Source of the DNA: Cytophagales bacterium Alg240-R148 | GTDB taxonomy: Bacteria > Bacteroidota > Bacteroidia > Cytophagales > Cyclobacteriaceae | Direction of reading: 5' to 3' | DNA length: 64,000 bases | Assembly (NCBI GenBank): GCA_900537185.1 | Contig: LS999831.1 | Location: 310,001 to 374,000, forward strand | In this document: one piece after another, positions 44,352 to 53,835 of the stretch | How positions within the stretch are numbered: position 1 is the stretch's first letter | Layout: each line of letters opens with the position of its first letter | The notes under the pieces: model-generated | The model's input: only the letters and a program-made list of their open reading frames with translations | What the model was told of the DNA's origin: nothing | The model's database searches: none | Made by a program: the position numbers and the translations under genes

Positions 44352-44642
44352 TTAGTTTATCTTTGCACTTCCTTTAATCTTTTCAACGAAAACTTTCGAC
44401 GGCTTAAAACTGGGCACAAAATGTTCATCAATTACAATTGCAGTATTTTTAGAAATATTTCTAGCAATTTTACGAGCTCTCTTTTTATTCACAAAACTCC
44501 CAAACCCTCTGACGTAAATGTTATTACCTTCTGCCATGGAATTCTTTACTACACTAAAAAACGCTTCAACTGTCGTCTGAACATCAGACTTGTCAATCCC
44601 AGTAAGATCCGAAATCTCAGTAATTACTTCTGCTTTGGTCAC
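44352..44642 (-). CDS. HU-family DNA-binding protein
   Basis: 96 residues, the exact HU/IHF size. It has TKAEVITEISDLTGIDKSDVQTTVEAFF (helix 1-2 region), EGNNIYVRGFGSFVNKKRARKIARN (the G-F-G-x-F strand turn), then the DNA-grasping arm (NISKNTAIVIDEHFVPSFKPSKVF). The arm uses IDEHFVP where typical HU has K-x-P-x-x-x-x-x-P, and the tip proline is not where it is in E. coli HU, so it is closer to the IHF-like or Bacteroidota-specific HU branch. It bends and compacts DNA. A -7 box TATATTTG lies upstream. Confidence 0.92.
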   Translation of the reverse strand: MTKAEVITEISDLTGIDKSDVQTTVEAFFSVVKNSMAEGNNIYVRGFGSFVNKKRARKIARNISKNTAIVIDEHFVPSFKPSKVFVEKIKGSAKIN

Positions 44643-44662
44643 TTTCTATTTAATTTTGGTTT

Positions 44663-44670
44663 CAAATATA
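44663..44670 (-). promoter_or_regulatory. -7 box upstream of the HU-like gene
   Basis: Minus-strand TATATTTG matches TAnnTTTG, about 21 bases before the ATG at 44642. A TTTG is present 16 bases upstream, shorter than the usual 19. Confidence 0.45.
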
Positions 44671-44790
44671 TTCAACAGTATGCATGCAAACCATTTGATT
44701 ACAAATTTAGACTGACTTGGCCGATATAAAAATTGAATAACGCCAATTATATCACCTCCATAACTACTTGAAAACTAAACGACAAAAATT

Positions 44791-45861
44791 GTGCAGATCC
44801 CTTCTTTTTCAAACACGATAATTCAATGGTATAATCAAAACAAAAGGGATTTACCTTGGAGAAACAACAAAGACCCATACTCCATATGGTTGTCTGAGAT
44901 AATTTTACAACAAACCAAGGTGGCACAAGGCACTCCTTATTTCCTGAAATTCATTGAAAACTTCCCAGATGTGCTTTCACTTTCCAAAGCAAAAGAAGAA
45001 GAAATACTGCGTTTATGGCAAGGGTTGGGGTATTATTCAAGGGCACGAAACTTACACAAATGCGCCAAAATATTGGTAGAAGAATACAATGGCATTTTCC
45101 CTTCTGACTACAAAACTTTACTGAAGCTACCAGGTATAGGCAAATATACCGCCGCCGCAATTGCTTCAATTGGATTCGATGCCCCTGTGCCTGTGGTAGA
45201 TGGCAATGTTTACAGGGTCTTATCTAGGATATTTGGCATGTTTGATGATATATCAAATGTTTCAACATTTAAATTATTTTTCAACTTATCGCAAGATTTA
45301 TTACATCCTAAAGCCTCAGGCGCTTACAATCAGGCAGTTATGGAATTGGGTGCCTTGATTTGTCACCCTGTTGCGCCCCAATGCGAAGAATGTCCCTTCC
45401 ACAACCAGTGTTTTGCTTTAAATGAAAACAAGATCCAACTGCTCCCTGTTAAAACCAAAAAAGTAAAAAAGCGGAGCAAAACAATATACTACATTGTTTT
45501 AAAATGGAACAATCAAATTGCACTAACCATAAGAGACCAAGACGGCATTTGGAAAAACTTATATGAATTTATAAGCATGGAGACAACAAAAGAGCCAGAT
45601 GAAATTGATTTGTTGGATCACTTAAAGACATTGTTCCATGGCCTACCTTCCATTCACTCTATTGGGCCAATAGGTGCCAATATGCAAAAACATATTTTAA
45701 CCCACCGGATCATTTATGCCAACTTTATTGAAATTGAGCTCAACTCTACCAACGCAGTTGCGTTTAAAGATAATAAGTTCCAGTGGTACGGCATTGAAAA
45801 AGCAGATGAATTGCCAAAGCCCATTTTGATCCACAACTATTTGAATGAACACTTTTTTTAA
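44791..45861 (+). CDS. mutY: A/G-specific adenine glycosylase
   Basis: 356 residues, starting with GTG (no ATG fits). It removes A opposite 8-oxoguanine. The catalytic Glu is in [11 protein letters not shown], the helix-hairpin-helix/GPD is [16 protein letters not shown] followed by [15 protein letters not shown], and the four-Cys [4Fe-4S] motif is C-x6-C-x2-C-x5-C ([17 protein letters not shown]). The C-terminal NUDIX-like recognition domain follows. ssb lies 50 bp downstream. The mutY-ssb-gldE-gldD order is a known Bacteroidota arrangement. Confidence 0.95.
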   Translation: MQIPSFSNTIIQWYNQNKRDLPWRNNKDPYSIWLSEIILQQTKVAQGTPYFLKFIENFPDVLSLSKAKEEEILRLWQGLGYYSRARNLHKCAKILVEEYNGIFPSDYKTLLKLPGIGKYTAAAIASIGFDAPVPVVDGNVYRVLSRIFGMFDDISNVSTFKLFFNLSQDLLHPKASGAYNQAVMELGALICHPVAPQCEECPFHNQCFALNENKIQLLPVKTKKVKKRSKTIYYIVLKWNNQIALTIRDQDGIWKNLYEFISMETTKEPDEIDLLDHLKTLFHGLPSIHSIGPIGANMQKHILTHRIIYANFIEIELNSTNAVAFKDNKFQWYGIEKADELPKPILIHNYLNEHFF

Positions 45862-45883
45862 TTAGATTTATAAAAGTTTTAGT

Positions 45884-45891
45884 TAGCTTTG
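45884..45891 (+). promoter_or_regulatory. -7 box of the ssb promoter
   Basis: TAGCTTTG matches TAnnTTTG and lies 20 bases before the ssb ATG, so ssb may be transcribed apart from mutY. Confidence 0.45.
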
Positions 45892-45911
45892 TCTTTAAAT
45901 TTTTAAATAAT

Positions 45912-46379
45912 ATGGCAGGAGTAAATAAAGTTATTTTAGTAGGTAGATTAGGAAAAGATCCAGAAGTTAGACATTTAGAAAGTGGTGCTGCTGTGGCCAA
46001 TTTCACCATGGCGACCTCAGAGTCCTATAAAGATAAAAACACCGGTCAAAGAGTAGAGCAAACCGAATGGCACAACATTGTTTTGTGGAGATGGTTGGCA
46101 GAAACAGCAGAAAAATACCTACACAAAGGGGACATGGTATACATAGAAGGCAAGCTAAAAACCCGTTCATGGCAAGATAAAGATGGCAATACAAGGTATA
46201 CAACCGAAGTAGTTGCAGATAACATGACCATGTTGGGAAAAAGAAGTGATGGAGACCAAAGCAATGCAGCTCCTGCGACAACAACTGCACAAAACAGTGG
46301 AGTAGCAGCAGCGCCAGGATCCACCCAAGGAGCATCTGATATTTCTTCAGAAGGAGAAATGGACGATCTTCCATTTTAA
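45912..46379 (+). CDS. ssb: Single-stranded DNA-binding protein
   Basis: 155 residues. The OB-fold core covers residues 1-110 ([69 protein letters not shown]). The tail is Ala/Gln/Ser-rich and ends in the acidic tip EMDDLPF, the usual partner-binding peptide of SSB. It protects single-stranded DNA in replication and repair. It lies between mutY and gldE, on the same strand. Confidence 0.97.
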   Translation: MAGVNKVILVGRLGKDPEVRHLESGAAVANFTMATSESYKDKNTGQRVEQTEWHNIVLWRWLAETAEKYLHKGDMVYIEGKLKTRSWQDKDGNTRYTTEVVADNMTMLGKRSDGDQSNAAPATTTAQNSGVAAAPGSTQGASDISSEGEMDDLPF

Positions 46380-46403
46380 ATTGTTGTACGAAATAACAGA
46401 TTT

Positions 46404-47762
46404 TTGGAAACTAATATTGATGAACCTCCGAGTCAGGTGCTGAGTGCACTTTTAGAACAAAACTATTTGGGGTTTTATGTGCTTATAATATTGGTGCTTT
46501 TAGTATTGTTAGGCCTATCTGCATTGATTTCTGGTTCGGAAGTAGCCTTTTTTTCAATGAGCCCGAATGATGTGGATCAAAGCAAAAAAAAGGAAAAGAA
46601 AAAAGACCAATCTTTGGTTTTTCTACTTTCCAATCCAAAAAAATTATTGGCAACCATATTAATATTAAACAACCTTATCAATGTGGCCATCATTACTTTG
46701 GCTACTTATTTGTCTATTAACATTGTGCTTGAAACAGGTGTTAATAAATTTTTCGGAATTATTTCGACTCTTTCTTTAATCTCCTTAATCACTTCCTTAT
46801 CCATCATCTTTTTTGGAGAAGTTATCCCTAAAGTATACGCTACTCAAAACAGCTTGAAATTTGCAAGAATGGTGGGTCCTTCGCTTAAAGTAGCACAAAC
46901 CATATTGCAGCCCATTTCTTGGCTGCTCTTAAAATTGAGCAATATCATTGAGTCGAGGTTTGAGAACAAAGGGTATGATGTTTCATTAGAAGAATTGAAC
47001 CACGCTTTGGATATAACAACACAAAGCAGCGAGACAACAGAAGATGAAAAAGAAATTTTAAAAGGAATTGTGAACTTTGGTTCTCTTTCTGTAAAACAAA
47101 TTATGAAATCCAGAATGGACATAGTGGCATTCGATTCTACCATGGACTTTCATGAATTGATGAATAAGATTAATAAATCAGGGTTCTCAAGAGTTCCCAT
47201 ATACGAAGAAACCATTGATAAAATAAAAGGCATCCTTTACATCAAAGATTTGTTGCCACACCTTGAAAAAGAAGAAAAATTTGAATGGAACGCATTGGTA
47301 CGACCGCCTTTATACGTTCCGGAAACTAAAAAAATTGACACCCTATTAAAAGACTTCCAGCTCAAGCACATCCATCTGGCCATAGTAGTAGATGAATATG
47401 GTGGGACTTCTGGCTTGATTACCTTGGAAGATATTATTGAAGAAATTGTAGGCGAAATAAGAGATGAATTCGACGACGATGACATCGATTTTAAGCAACT
47501 GGACACCTCAACCTATATCTTTGAAGGGAAAACGAGTCTGCATGACTTCTGTAAAATGATTGAAGTTGACTCCAATTTATTCGAAGAAGTAAAAGGCGAA
47601 AGTGAGTCTTTGGGGGGACTACTTTTGGAGTTAAACGCTGCCATGCCACGAATTGGAGAAAAATTGATATTTGATCAATTTGAGTTTACCGCTGTGGCAT
47701 TGGATAAAAAAAGAATCAAAAAAGTTAAAGTACATATTAAAAATGAAGCAAAAGCAATATAA
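46404..47762 (+). CDS. gldE: Gliding-associated CNNM/CorC-type protein GldE
   Basis: 452 residues, starting with TTG; the first in-frame ATG (about 50 residues later) would cut off the first membrane helix. It has an N-terminal CNNM membrane domain with about four helices ([32 protein letters not shown] onwards), then two CBS-like segments ([63 protein letters not shown]) and the CorC_HlyC transporter-associated C-terminal domain. The order ssb-gldE-gldD is the known gliding-gene location in Bacteroidota. GldE is required for gliding in Flavobacterium; its molecular function is unresolved. It overlaps gldD by 20 bp. Confidence 0.93.
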   Translation: METNIDEPPSQVLSALLEQNYLGFYVLIILVLLVLLGLSALISGSEVAFFSMSPNDVDQSKKKEKKKDQSLVFLLSNPKKLLATILILNNLINVAIITLATYLSINIVLETGVNKFFGIISTLSLISLITSLSIIFFGEVIPKVYATQNSLKFARMVGPSLKVAQTILQPISWLLLKLSNIIESRFENKGYDVSLEELNHALDITTQSSETTEDEKEILKGIVNFGSLSVKQIMKSRMDIVAFDSTMDFHELMNKINKSGFSRVPIYEETIDKIKGILYIKDLLPHLEKEEKFEWNALVRPPLYVPETKKIDTLLKDFQLKHIHLAIVVDEYGGTSGLITLEDIIEEIVGEIRDEFDDDDIDFKQLDTSTYIFEGKTSLHDFCKMIEVDSNLFEEVKGESESLGGLLLELNAAMPRIGEKLIFDQFEFTAVALDKKRIKKVKVHIKNEAKAI

Positions 47763-48330
47763 CAAGGTTCTAATATTTGGTATTCTTTTACTTTTTATTG
47801 TGGCTTGTCAAAATACATACAACCCCAAACAAAAGGCCTACAATCGTTTTGACTTACCCGACCACCGCTACCAAAACACGCCAGATTCTCTGCCGTATTT
47901 TTTTGAGTTCAGCCAACATGCAGATCTTCTAAACGATTCAAGTTGGATTTCAGATAAATATTGGGTCGAAATATATTACAAAGAATTAAAAGCCAACATC
48001 CACATTACATACAAAGAAATTTCAAGTGAAAAAGAATTGAAGGAGTTATTAAACGATGCCTACTACCTCACCTCCAAACACCAAATAAAAGCACATGGGA
48101 TCAACGACATCCTCTTAACAACGCCTTCTGGAAAAACAGTTTCCATTGCAGAAATAGAAGGGGACGTTCCAAGCCAATTTCAGTTTTTCACCACCGATTC
48201 TACAAAAAACTTTTTAAGAGGCGCTTTGTATTTTAACACCCAAGTAGCCAATGACTCGCTACAACCATCCATTGCGTATGTCAAAAAAGACATCATTCAC
48301 ATGGTTAACACCTTAGAATGGAAGCATTAG
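47743..48330 (+). CDS. gldD: Gliding motility lipoprotein GldD
   Basis: 195 residues from the ATG at 47743. The start is set by the lipoprotein signal ([14 protein letters not shown]), not by the earlier in-frame start within gldE. The mature part has [21 protein letters not shown], then beta-rich blocks ([63 protein letters not shown]). This matches GldD, a lipoprotein required for gliding in Flavobacterium. It overlaps gldE by 20 bp, so the two are translationally coupled, and is 12 bp ahead of recG. Confidence 0.92.
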   Translation: MKQKQYNKVLIFGILLLFIVACQNTYNPKQKAYNRFDLPDHRYQNTPDSLPYFFEFSQHADLLNDSSWISDKYWVEIYYKELKANIHITYKEISSEKELKELLNDAYYLTSKHQIKAHGINDILLTTPSGKTVSIAEIEGDVPSQFQFFTTDSTKNFLRGALYFNTQVANDSLQPSIAYVKKDIIHMVNTLEWKH

Positions 48331-48342
48331 AAAGGAGCTTTA

Positions 48343-50436
48343 ATGAATTCCGATTTACAAAATCCAATTGAATTTCTTAAAGGGGTTGGCCCTCAAAAAG
48401 GAGCCCTGCTAAATAAAGAAATTGCTGTTTTTACTTTCAGCGACCTGTTGCACCACTATCCTTTCCGGCATGAGGACAGAACAAAATTTTATACGATTTC
48501 TGAAATCAATCAATTTAATACATTTATTCAACTCAAAGGGAGTATTGTATCCAAAAAAGTAATTGGCGAAGGCCGAAAAAAGAGGCTTACTTGCATGCTC
48601 CAAGACAATACTGGCAAAATAGAGCTGGTCTGGTTCAAAGGTGTAGATTGGGTAGCAAAAAAAATCGCCATTGGGAAAATATATGTGGTTTTTGGAAGGC
48701 CCACCCTTTTTGGAAGCACTTACAACATCGCCCATCCAGAAATAGAACCAGTAAATACGAAAACTGCAGAAGGCCCTGCCTTGATGCCCGTTTATTCATT
48801 AACTGAAAAGTTAAAAAATAAGTTTTTGGACTCTAAAGCTATAACAAAGCTCAATTTAGCATTGCTCAAAAACTGCTACCAATACATCAACGACCCACTT
48901 CCAGTTTCGGTAATCAAAAACTATGGCCTCATTAGCAAAAGAGAAGCACTTAAATATTTGCATGCGCCCAGGTCTTTAGTTGAAATAGAAAAAGCCAAAT
49001 ACAGAATTAAATTTGAAGAATTCTTTTACATTCAACTTAAATTAATTCGGAGTAAGAAAATTCGCTTGGTTAAAAACAGTGGTGTCGCATTGACCAACAC
49101 AAGTTTGTTAACCACCTTCTATAATGAACACCTTCCTTTTGACCTTACCGGAGCGCAAAAACGGGTAACGAAAGAGATTTATAAAGACTTTAAAAGCGGG
49201 TTTCAAATGAATCGATTGTTGCAAGGGGATGTAGGAAGTGGAAAAACTATTGTAGCCTTTATTTCAATTTTAATTGCTGTCTCTTCTGGTTATCAAACTG
49301 CCTTGATGGCTCCAACGGAAATCCTAGCTACCCAGCATTTTCACGGGTTGGATGCGTTTGCCCAACGAATCGGAATAAAAATTGCCCTACTAACAGGCTC
49401 CACTAAAAAATCTGAAAGAAAAAAATTAGCTCAGGAACTCGAAAGCGGCTCCTTAAATTTATTAGTTGGTACCCATGCACTAATTGAAGACACCGTGGTA
49501 TTTAAGGCTTTAGGGCTGGCTATTGTAGACGAACAGCATAAATTTGGAGTTGCCCAACGAGCAAAATTATGGAAGAAAAACAAAAATTTCTACCCGCACA
49601 TTTTGGTAATGACTGCCACACCCATTCCTCGAACGTTGGCAATGAGTTTGTATGGAGATTTGGAAATATCCACCATTGATGAACTTCCAAAAGGTAGGAA
49701 ACCCATCATAACCATGCATAAATACGACTCCCATCGACTTAGAGTAAATGGACTTATAAAACAACAAGTAGAGGAGGGAAGGCAAATTTACATTGTTTAC
49801 CCACTCATAGAAGGATCTGAAAAATTGGACCTGAAAGACTTACACGATGGCTATGAAAGCATGAGACGCGCATTTCCGGAATACCACATTAGCATAGTGC
49901 ATGGTAAAATGAAACCTGCCGATAAAGAATTCGAAATGCAGCGTTTTGTAAAAGGCGAAACTCAAATTATGGTAGCCACTACAGTAATTGAAGTTGGCGT
50001 GAACGTACCAAATGCAAGTTTTATGGTGATTGAAAATGCTGAGAGATTTGGCTTGGCCCAATTGCACCAACTGCGCGGGCGTGTTGGCAGAGGGGCCGAC
50101 CAGTCGTATTGTGTTTTAATGAGCTCTTTCAAACTCAGCAAAGATGGCAAAATAAGATTAGAAACAATGGTCCGCTCAACGGATGGATTTGAAATTGCAG
50201 ATGTTGATTTAAAATTAAGAGGGCCTGGAGATGTATCGGGCACCCAACAAAGTGGGCTGGCAGGATTGAAAATGGCGGACATTACGCAAGATGGTGCTAT
50301 TTTGGAACAAGCAAGAGCTGCTGCCAAAGAACTATTAGAAAAAGACCCTCATTTAGCTGATCCAGAGCATAACAAACTGCTCAACTATTTACTCCAACAA
50401 AAAACGGGGCAATTAAAATGGGAGCAAATCAGCTAA
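48343..50436 (+). CDS. recG: ATP-dependent DNA helicase RecG
   Basis: 697 residues, the usual size. RecG reverses stalled replication forks and processes branched DNA. The N-terminal wedge/OB domain (FLKGVGPQKGALLNKEI and VWFKGVDWVAKKIAIGKIYVVFGRP) is present. The helicase core has Walker A GDVGSGKT (295-302), DEQH (396-399), LVMTATPIPRTLAMSLYGD and RLRGRVGRGADQSYC-type motif VI. Complete and intact. The stop overlaps the convergent histidine-kinase stop by 8 bp. Confidence 0.97.
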   Translation: MNSDLQNPIEFLKGVGPQKGALLNKEIAVFTFSDLLHHYPFRHEDRTKFYTISEINQFNTFIQLKGSIVSKKVIGEGRKKRLTCMLQDNTGKIELVWFKGVDWVAKKIAIGKIYVVFGRPTLFGSTYNIAHPEIEPVNTKTAEGPALMPVYSLTEKLKNKFLDSKAITKLNLALLKNCYQYINDPLPVSVIKNYGLISKREALKYLHAPRSLVEIEKAKYRIKFEEFFYIQLKLIRSKKIRLVKNSGVALTNTSLLTTFYNEHLPFDLTGAQKRVTKEIYKDFKSGFQMNRLLQGDVGSGKTIVAFISILIAVSSGYQTALMAPTEILATQHFHGLDAFAQRIGIKIALLTGSTKKSERKKLAQELESGSLNLLVGTHALIEDTVVFKALGLAIVDEQHKFGVAQRAKLWKKNKNFYPHILVMTATPIPRTLAMSLYGDLEISTIDELPKGRKPIITMHKYDSHRLRVNGLIKQQVEEGRQIYIVYPLIEGSEKLDLKDLHDGYESMRRAFPEYHISIVHGKMKPADKEFEMQRFVKGETQIMVATTVIEVGVNVPNASFMVIENAERFGLAQLHQLRGRVGRGADQSYCVLMSSFKLSKDGKIRLETMVRSTDGFEIADVDLKLRGPGDVSGTQQSGLAGLKMADITQDGAILEQARAAAKELLEKDPHLADPEHNKLLNYLLQQKTGQLKWEQIS

Positions 50437-51340
50437 CAACGGCTGAAAACACCAAAGGAATTTCCAAGAAAAAACTAGCCCCTTTTTCATTTTGTTCGTC
50501 TAAGAACAGCTGACCACCCAGTTTTTTTGCAAAAGCCTTGGACAATGCTAGGCCCAACCCGGTAGAATTTTCTCCATTGGTCGGTTGAGAGCTTAACACT
50601 TTAAATTTCTTGTAGAGCATAGGCCGATCAGAAGGAATGATTCCAGGGCCTTGGTCTCTGATGTTAACAACCAAAAAGTCGTCCTTTTCAAAAACGTCCA
50701 AAAATACTTTTTTATCAAACGGCGAAAATTTTATAGCATTGGATATAAGGTTTTCCAAAATTCTCTTAAAATATTGTTCGTCTGTTTTTACAATGGCACT
50801 CGGCACATTGATAGATTTGACCACTTCGATTCGCTTGGATTGCGCAACTCCAGAAAAAGAACTGTCAATTTCATTGATAACCGCCTCGATATTTACATCG
50901 TACAAATCTATGTGCCGTACGTTTTCATCCAATGCCCTGTAATCCAAAAGGTTTTTAATGAGATCCATCCCGTCCAGTACAACCTGGTTCATTTTTTCAA
51001 TATAATCCAGCTGTTCTTCCGTAAGGCTTTCGCTTTCCATTTTGATAAGGCTGGTCAGCGCATATATTCTATTGAGCGGTGATTTTAAATCGTGCGACAC
51101 CACACTAATTAGGTTGGTCTTCTCCTCGTTGAGGTCCTTTAAAAGTTTATTCTGGCCTTCTAATTTTAGGTTTTTTCTATGAATTAACCTGCTTTGTTTT
51201 TGAATCAAGAGGTTTTTTTGTTTCATTTCTTTATTGGCCCGCCATTTTTGCTCCAAACTCATAAAAATAATGAAACCGATTACCGCTAGCAAAGTGAGCA
51301 AGACAATGCCTGTATTTGAATCTAAAATAGCTGCCAACAT
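50429..51340 (-). CDS. Single-TM sensor histidine kinase
   Basis: 303 residues. A TM helix (about 11-27) is followed by a long charged linker with coiled-coil character (EMKQKNLLIQKQSRLIHRKNLKLEGQNKLLKDLNEEKTN). The HisKA His is His83 in VVSHDLKSPLNR. The HATPase domain has ENLISNAIKFSP, DQGPGI and TGLGLALSKAFAKKLGG. There is no N-terminal sensing domain of any size, so the TM/linker itself or a partner must sense. It is the last gene of a minus-strand set with a LEA-2 lipoprotein (12 bp) and an amidohydrolase; there is no response regulator nearby. Confidence 0.88.
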   Translation of the reverse strand: MLAAILDSNTGIVLLTLLAVIGFIIFMSLEQKWRANKEMKQKNLLIQKQSRLIHRKNLKLEGQNKLLKDLNEEKTNLISVVSHDLKSPLNRIYALTSLIKMESESLTEEQLDYIEKMNQVVLDGMDLIKNLLDYRALDENVRHIDLYDVNIEAVINEIDSSFSGVAQSKRIEVVKSINVPSAIVKTDEQYFKRILENLISNAIKFSPFDKKVFLDVFEKDDFLVVNIRDQGPGIIPSDRPMLYKKFKVLSSQPTNGENSTGLGLALSKAFAKKLGGQLFLDEQNEKGASFFLEIPLVFSAVVS

Positions 51341-51352
51341 AAAAAATTACAT

Positions 51353-51790
51353 TTAATATTTAATCTTTTCTGAATATTCAACAGGAATCTTATAGCCTAT
51401 CCCCAAAGCCTTAATTTTAATGTTGCCCACGTACTTAACTGTCAAAGATTTTTTACTCATGATGTTAAGGATGCTGCCCAATATTCCCTTCCCTGGGTCA
51501 AAGTCAACTTCCAAAGGTATCAAAAAATCTGATTCTCCATCAATTTTTTGATTATATTGCTTATCCAGTGTCCCTACCTTTTTGTTATCGGCATATACTT
51601 CTATAAAAGCCGATTTTAATTTAGCGCCCATTTTATTAGGGTTATAAAGACTGGCATCTGCTTTCAGCAACATCTTACCGTCTGCACCAACTACCACCTC
51701 AATTTTATTCAGTTTTCTTAAAACAATAGGCTCTTGAGGCGCACAATTAAATAAAAGAAACAATGTCAAAACAGTCAAAAAATATCTCAT
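51353..51790 (-). CDS. LEA-2-like lipoprotein
   Basis: 145 residues from the ATG at 51790. The lipoprotein signal (TVLTLFLLFNC) is followed by a LEA type 2 (WHy) beta-sandwich: VVVGADGKMLLKADASLYNPNKMGAKLKSAFIEVYADNKKVGTL, then FLIPLEVDFDPGKGIL and YVGNIKIKALGIGYKIPVEYSEKI. The N-P-N-K-x-G signature is typical. In bacteria such proteins are linked to envelope stress or desiccation. It is 1 bp from the amidohydrolase gene and 12 bp from the kinase gene. Confidence 0.82.
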   Translation of the reverse strand: MRYFLTVLTLFLLFNCAPQEPIVLRKLNKIEVVVGADGKMLLKADASLYNPNKMGAKLKSAFIEVYADNKKVGTLDKQYNQKIDGESDFLIPLEVDFDPGKGILGSILNIMSKKSLTVKYVGNIKIKALGIGYKIPVEYSEKIKY

Positions 51791-51791
51791 T

Positions 51792-52925
51792 TTATTTTGG
51801 AAATAAGTTGGAATCAATACCCGGTATTACCTTCAAAGCATTTTTATAGTATATTTTTTTAAGCACTTCATCGCTTAAGCCCAAGCCATACATCCTCCAA
51901 AAAGCATGGTACCTCTTGTAATACGGAAAATAATCATCTTCCGATTCAAGTACTCTAAAATAAGTAGGATATTCGTCTGGATTCCAGGAGTCCTTTCCAA
52001 AAAGGATCCTATCCTGGTATTGGGTTAAAAATTTATTGGCATACCTCGGTTGCCGCCCCAACTCTGCAATTACAGCTCCAATCTCGGCGTACATATTGGG
52101 GTATTTTTCAAATAGAGTTCCTAAATGTGGCAGATTGTTGCCGTACCAACCCAAATGGGCATTTATAAATTTGGTGTTTGGATGTTTTTTAAAAACATCG
52201 TGTTGTTCTGCAATAATTTGCTCCCATGGAACAGGATTTTCTTTGGACCTCTTTCTTCTAGGTTTTAATTTTAGCTCCAACCAACGTTCGTTGTTTTCGT
52301 CATGTGGCTGCCAAAATTGGGCAGGATCTGCCGAATGGATGAGTACCGGTATGCCTAAGGCACCACATTTAGCCCAAATTGGATCCATTCTTTTATCGTT
52401 GACTGCCACTCTATTTCCATTTTGATCGGTAACAGATAATCCATAACTTTTATAAATTTTTAACCCGTTGGCTCCTGCAGCGACATCCTCTTCCAGCTCC
52501 TTTACAGTTTTTTCTACCCAGCCTTCTTTTCCGAAGTCTGCAAAAGATAGGTTAGTAAAAATTATAAACCTTTTAGGGTAATTATCTTCCACATTTTTAA
52601 GACCTTTTACCAGGTAACTTTGGTCATTTACATCAAATTTATTCCCAACTCTTTTAAACCCTCTTCCAGATAAGTTCACCATAACCGCCATATTCAGACC
52701 ATCCATGTCTTTTATCAGTGGATCCAGCTTTTGGATAGGCATTTGGTATTGATGTCCATGTACATCGATAAAAGGAAACTTGGCTTTTGAAATTGGGTTT
52801 TCTGGAACAACCAGTGTGGAGGGAGGATCGTAGGCTTCAAAGTCCATGGTTGGCTCTGGCTTTTTCTCTTGTGCATTGGTATGCATAACCAATAAGAGCA
52901 ACATAACAATAGGTGCGTATTTCAT
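51792..52925 (-). CDS. Exported amidohydrolase (TIM-barrel)
   Basis: 377 residues. A signal peptide (MKYAPIVMLLLLVMHTNAQ) leads to an amidohydrolase_2 (PF04909-type) TIM barrel. Metal-ligand candidates are DVHGHQY near the start (His-x-His), IHSAD, FINAHLGWYG and ILFGKDSW (the final Asp). Members decarboxylate or hydrolyse aromatic or cyclic compounds. Export is unusual for this type of cytoplasmic fold. It heads the minus-strand set amidohydrolase - LEA-2 lipoprotein - kinase; a 506-bp non-coding region lies upstream. Confidence 0.82.
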   Translation of the reverse strand: MKYAPIVMLLLLVMHTNAQEKKPEPTMDFEAYDPPSTLVVPENPISKAKFPFIDVHGHQYQMPIQKLDPLIKDMDGLNMAVMVNLSGRGFKRVGNKFDVNDQSYLVKGLKNVEDNYPKRFIIFTNLSFADFGKEGWVEKTVKELEEDVAAGANGLKIYKSYGLSVTDQNGNRVAVNDKRMDPIWAKCGALGIPVLIHSADPAQFWQPHDENNERWLELKLKPRRKRSKENPVPWEQIIAEQHDVFKKHPNTKFINAHLGWYGNNLPHLGTLFEKYPNMYAEIGAVIAELGRQPRYANKFLTQYQDRILFGKDSWNPDEYPTYFRVLESEDDYFPYYKRYHAFWRMYGLGLSDEVLKKIYYKNALKVIPGIDSNLFPK

Positions 52926-53267
52926 AAATGTGAATTAAAAATCCAAGATATCACAATATATTGAGATACCATAATCCTCATTTTAAGAGCTTTCTGCATA
53001 GGTATACACTTGACAACCACCCATATACTTTCAAAAAAACACGAAATTAGCAGTTACCTTTTCCATTCTCATCATATTCAGGTTATAATGATGATGTATT
53101 ATTTTGATCAAAAATGTCAATTTTACGGCGTTCAAAATAGCAAAGTCTGAATTATCTAAGGTTTACAGAAAATTGTAAATTCAATCATTCAGACATTCAT
53201 AAAACGTTGATTATTAGAATAAAATGAAAAAATTAACCATTTATTTCAAATTTATTAACAAACAAAG

Positions 53268-53292
53268 CATTTAAAAGAATGATATTTAAATG
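53268..53292. repeat. Inverted repeat upstream of the glycan operon
   Basis: CATTTAAA, 9 bases, TTTAAATG. The arms lie 52-76 bases before the -7 box, as an operator for a dimeric regulator might. The AT-rich content raises the chance of coincidence. Confidence 0.4.
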
Positions 53293-53343
53293 TCAAAATT
53301 AAAATAACAGTACAGGATTATAACATATGTAACATTTTATTAT

Positions 53344-53351
53344 TATCTTTG
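53344..53351 (+). promoter_or_regulatory. -7 box of the glycan operon
   Basis: TATCTTTG matches TAnnTTTG. The leader to the ATG at 53432 would be about 75 bases. No clear -33 TTTG is visible 19 bases upstream. Confidence 0.5.
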
Positions 53352-53361
53352 ACATCTTAGT

Positions 53362-53408
53362 TGGCTTTATAAAATTGTGCTCTCAAAGCTCAAGGACAGG
53401 GAAAGCCA
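53362..53408 (+). promoter_or_regulatory. Paired segment in the leader of the glycan operon
   Basis: TGGCTTT (53362-53368) can pair with AAAGCCA (53402-53408) across 33 bases, just after the proposed transcription start. It could be an RNA control element or only a mRNA stem; there is no T-tract. Confidence 0.35.
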
Positions 53409-53431
53409 TCTCAAGAAGTTAAATAATTTAA

Positions 53432-53824
53432 ATGGAGATGGAGAAAATATTAGTAATAGACGACGACGAACCAATTAGCTTATTAATAGCAAAAATCCTT
53501 AAGAAGGAGTTTGACGTGAAGGTTTTTACTAACTGTTTTGAAGCATTTTCGGAAATGGAATCGGGGTACATTCCCGACCTTATCATTTCAGATATAAAAA
53601 TGCCTTCGTTTAACGGGTTGGAGTTTCTTGACAATCTTAAAAAAAGTGGAATTTACAGAGATATACCATTCATCATATTAACAGGATGGGATTCTCCAAC
53701 ACAAAAAAGATTGTGTCTTGACAAAGGCGCCGCAGACTACATCATCAAACCATTTAATCCTGAATCACTGTTGTTAAAAGTAAAAAACACCGTATACCAG
53801 GAAAAAATTAAATTAAAAAATTAA
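53432..53824 (+). CDS. Stand-alone response regulator receiver
   Basis: 130 residues, a single receiver domain with no output. All phosphorylation-site residues are present: acidic pair in ILVIDDDEP (Asp10, Asp11), phospho-accepting Asp54 in IISDIKMP, Thr84 in IILTGWD and Lys106 in DYIIKPF. So it should accept phosphate from a kinase and act through a partner, as CheY/Spo0F types do. It opens the glycan operon and is 11 bp ahead of a gene whose N-terminal receiver is degenerate. No kinase gene is adjacent. Confidence 0.92.
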   Translation: MEMEKILVIDDDEPISLLIAKILKKEFDVKVFTNCFEAFSEMESGYIPDLIISDIKMPSFNGLEFLDNLKKSGIYRDIPFIILTGWDSPTQKRLCLDKGAADYIIKPFNPESLLLKVKNTVYQEKIKLKN

Positions 53825-53835
53825 GTATTAGTTAG

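Larger units (their letters stand above)
52926..53431. other. 506-bp gene-free region between two operons
   Basis: This AT-rich gap separates the amidohydrolase set (-) from the glycan operon (+). It holds an inverted repeat with 8-bp arms (53268-53292), a -7 box TATCTTTG (53344-53351) and a paired leader segment (53362-53408). No small gene of convincing quality is seen in it. Confidence 0.6.
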
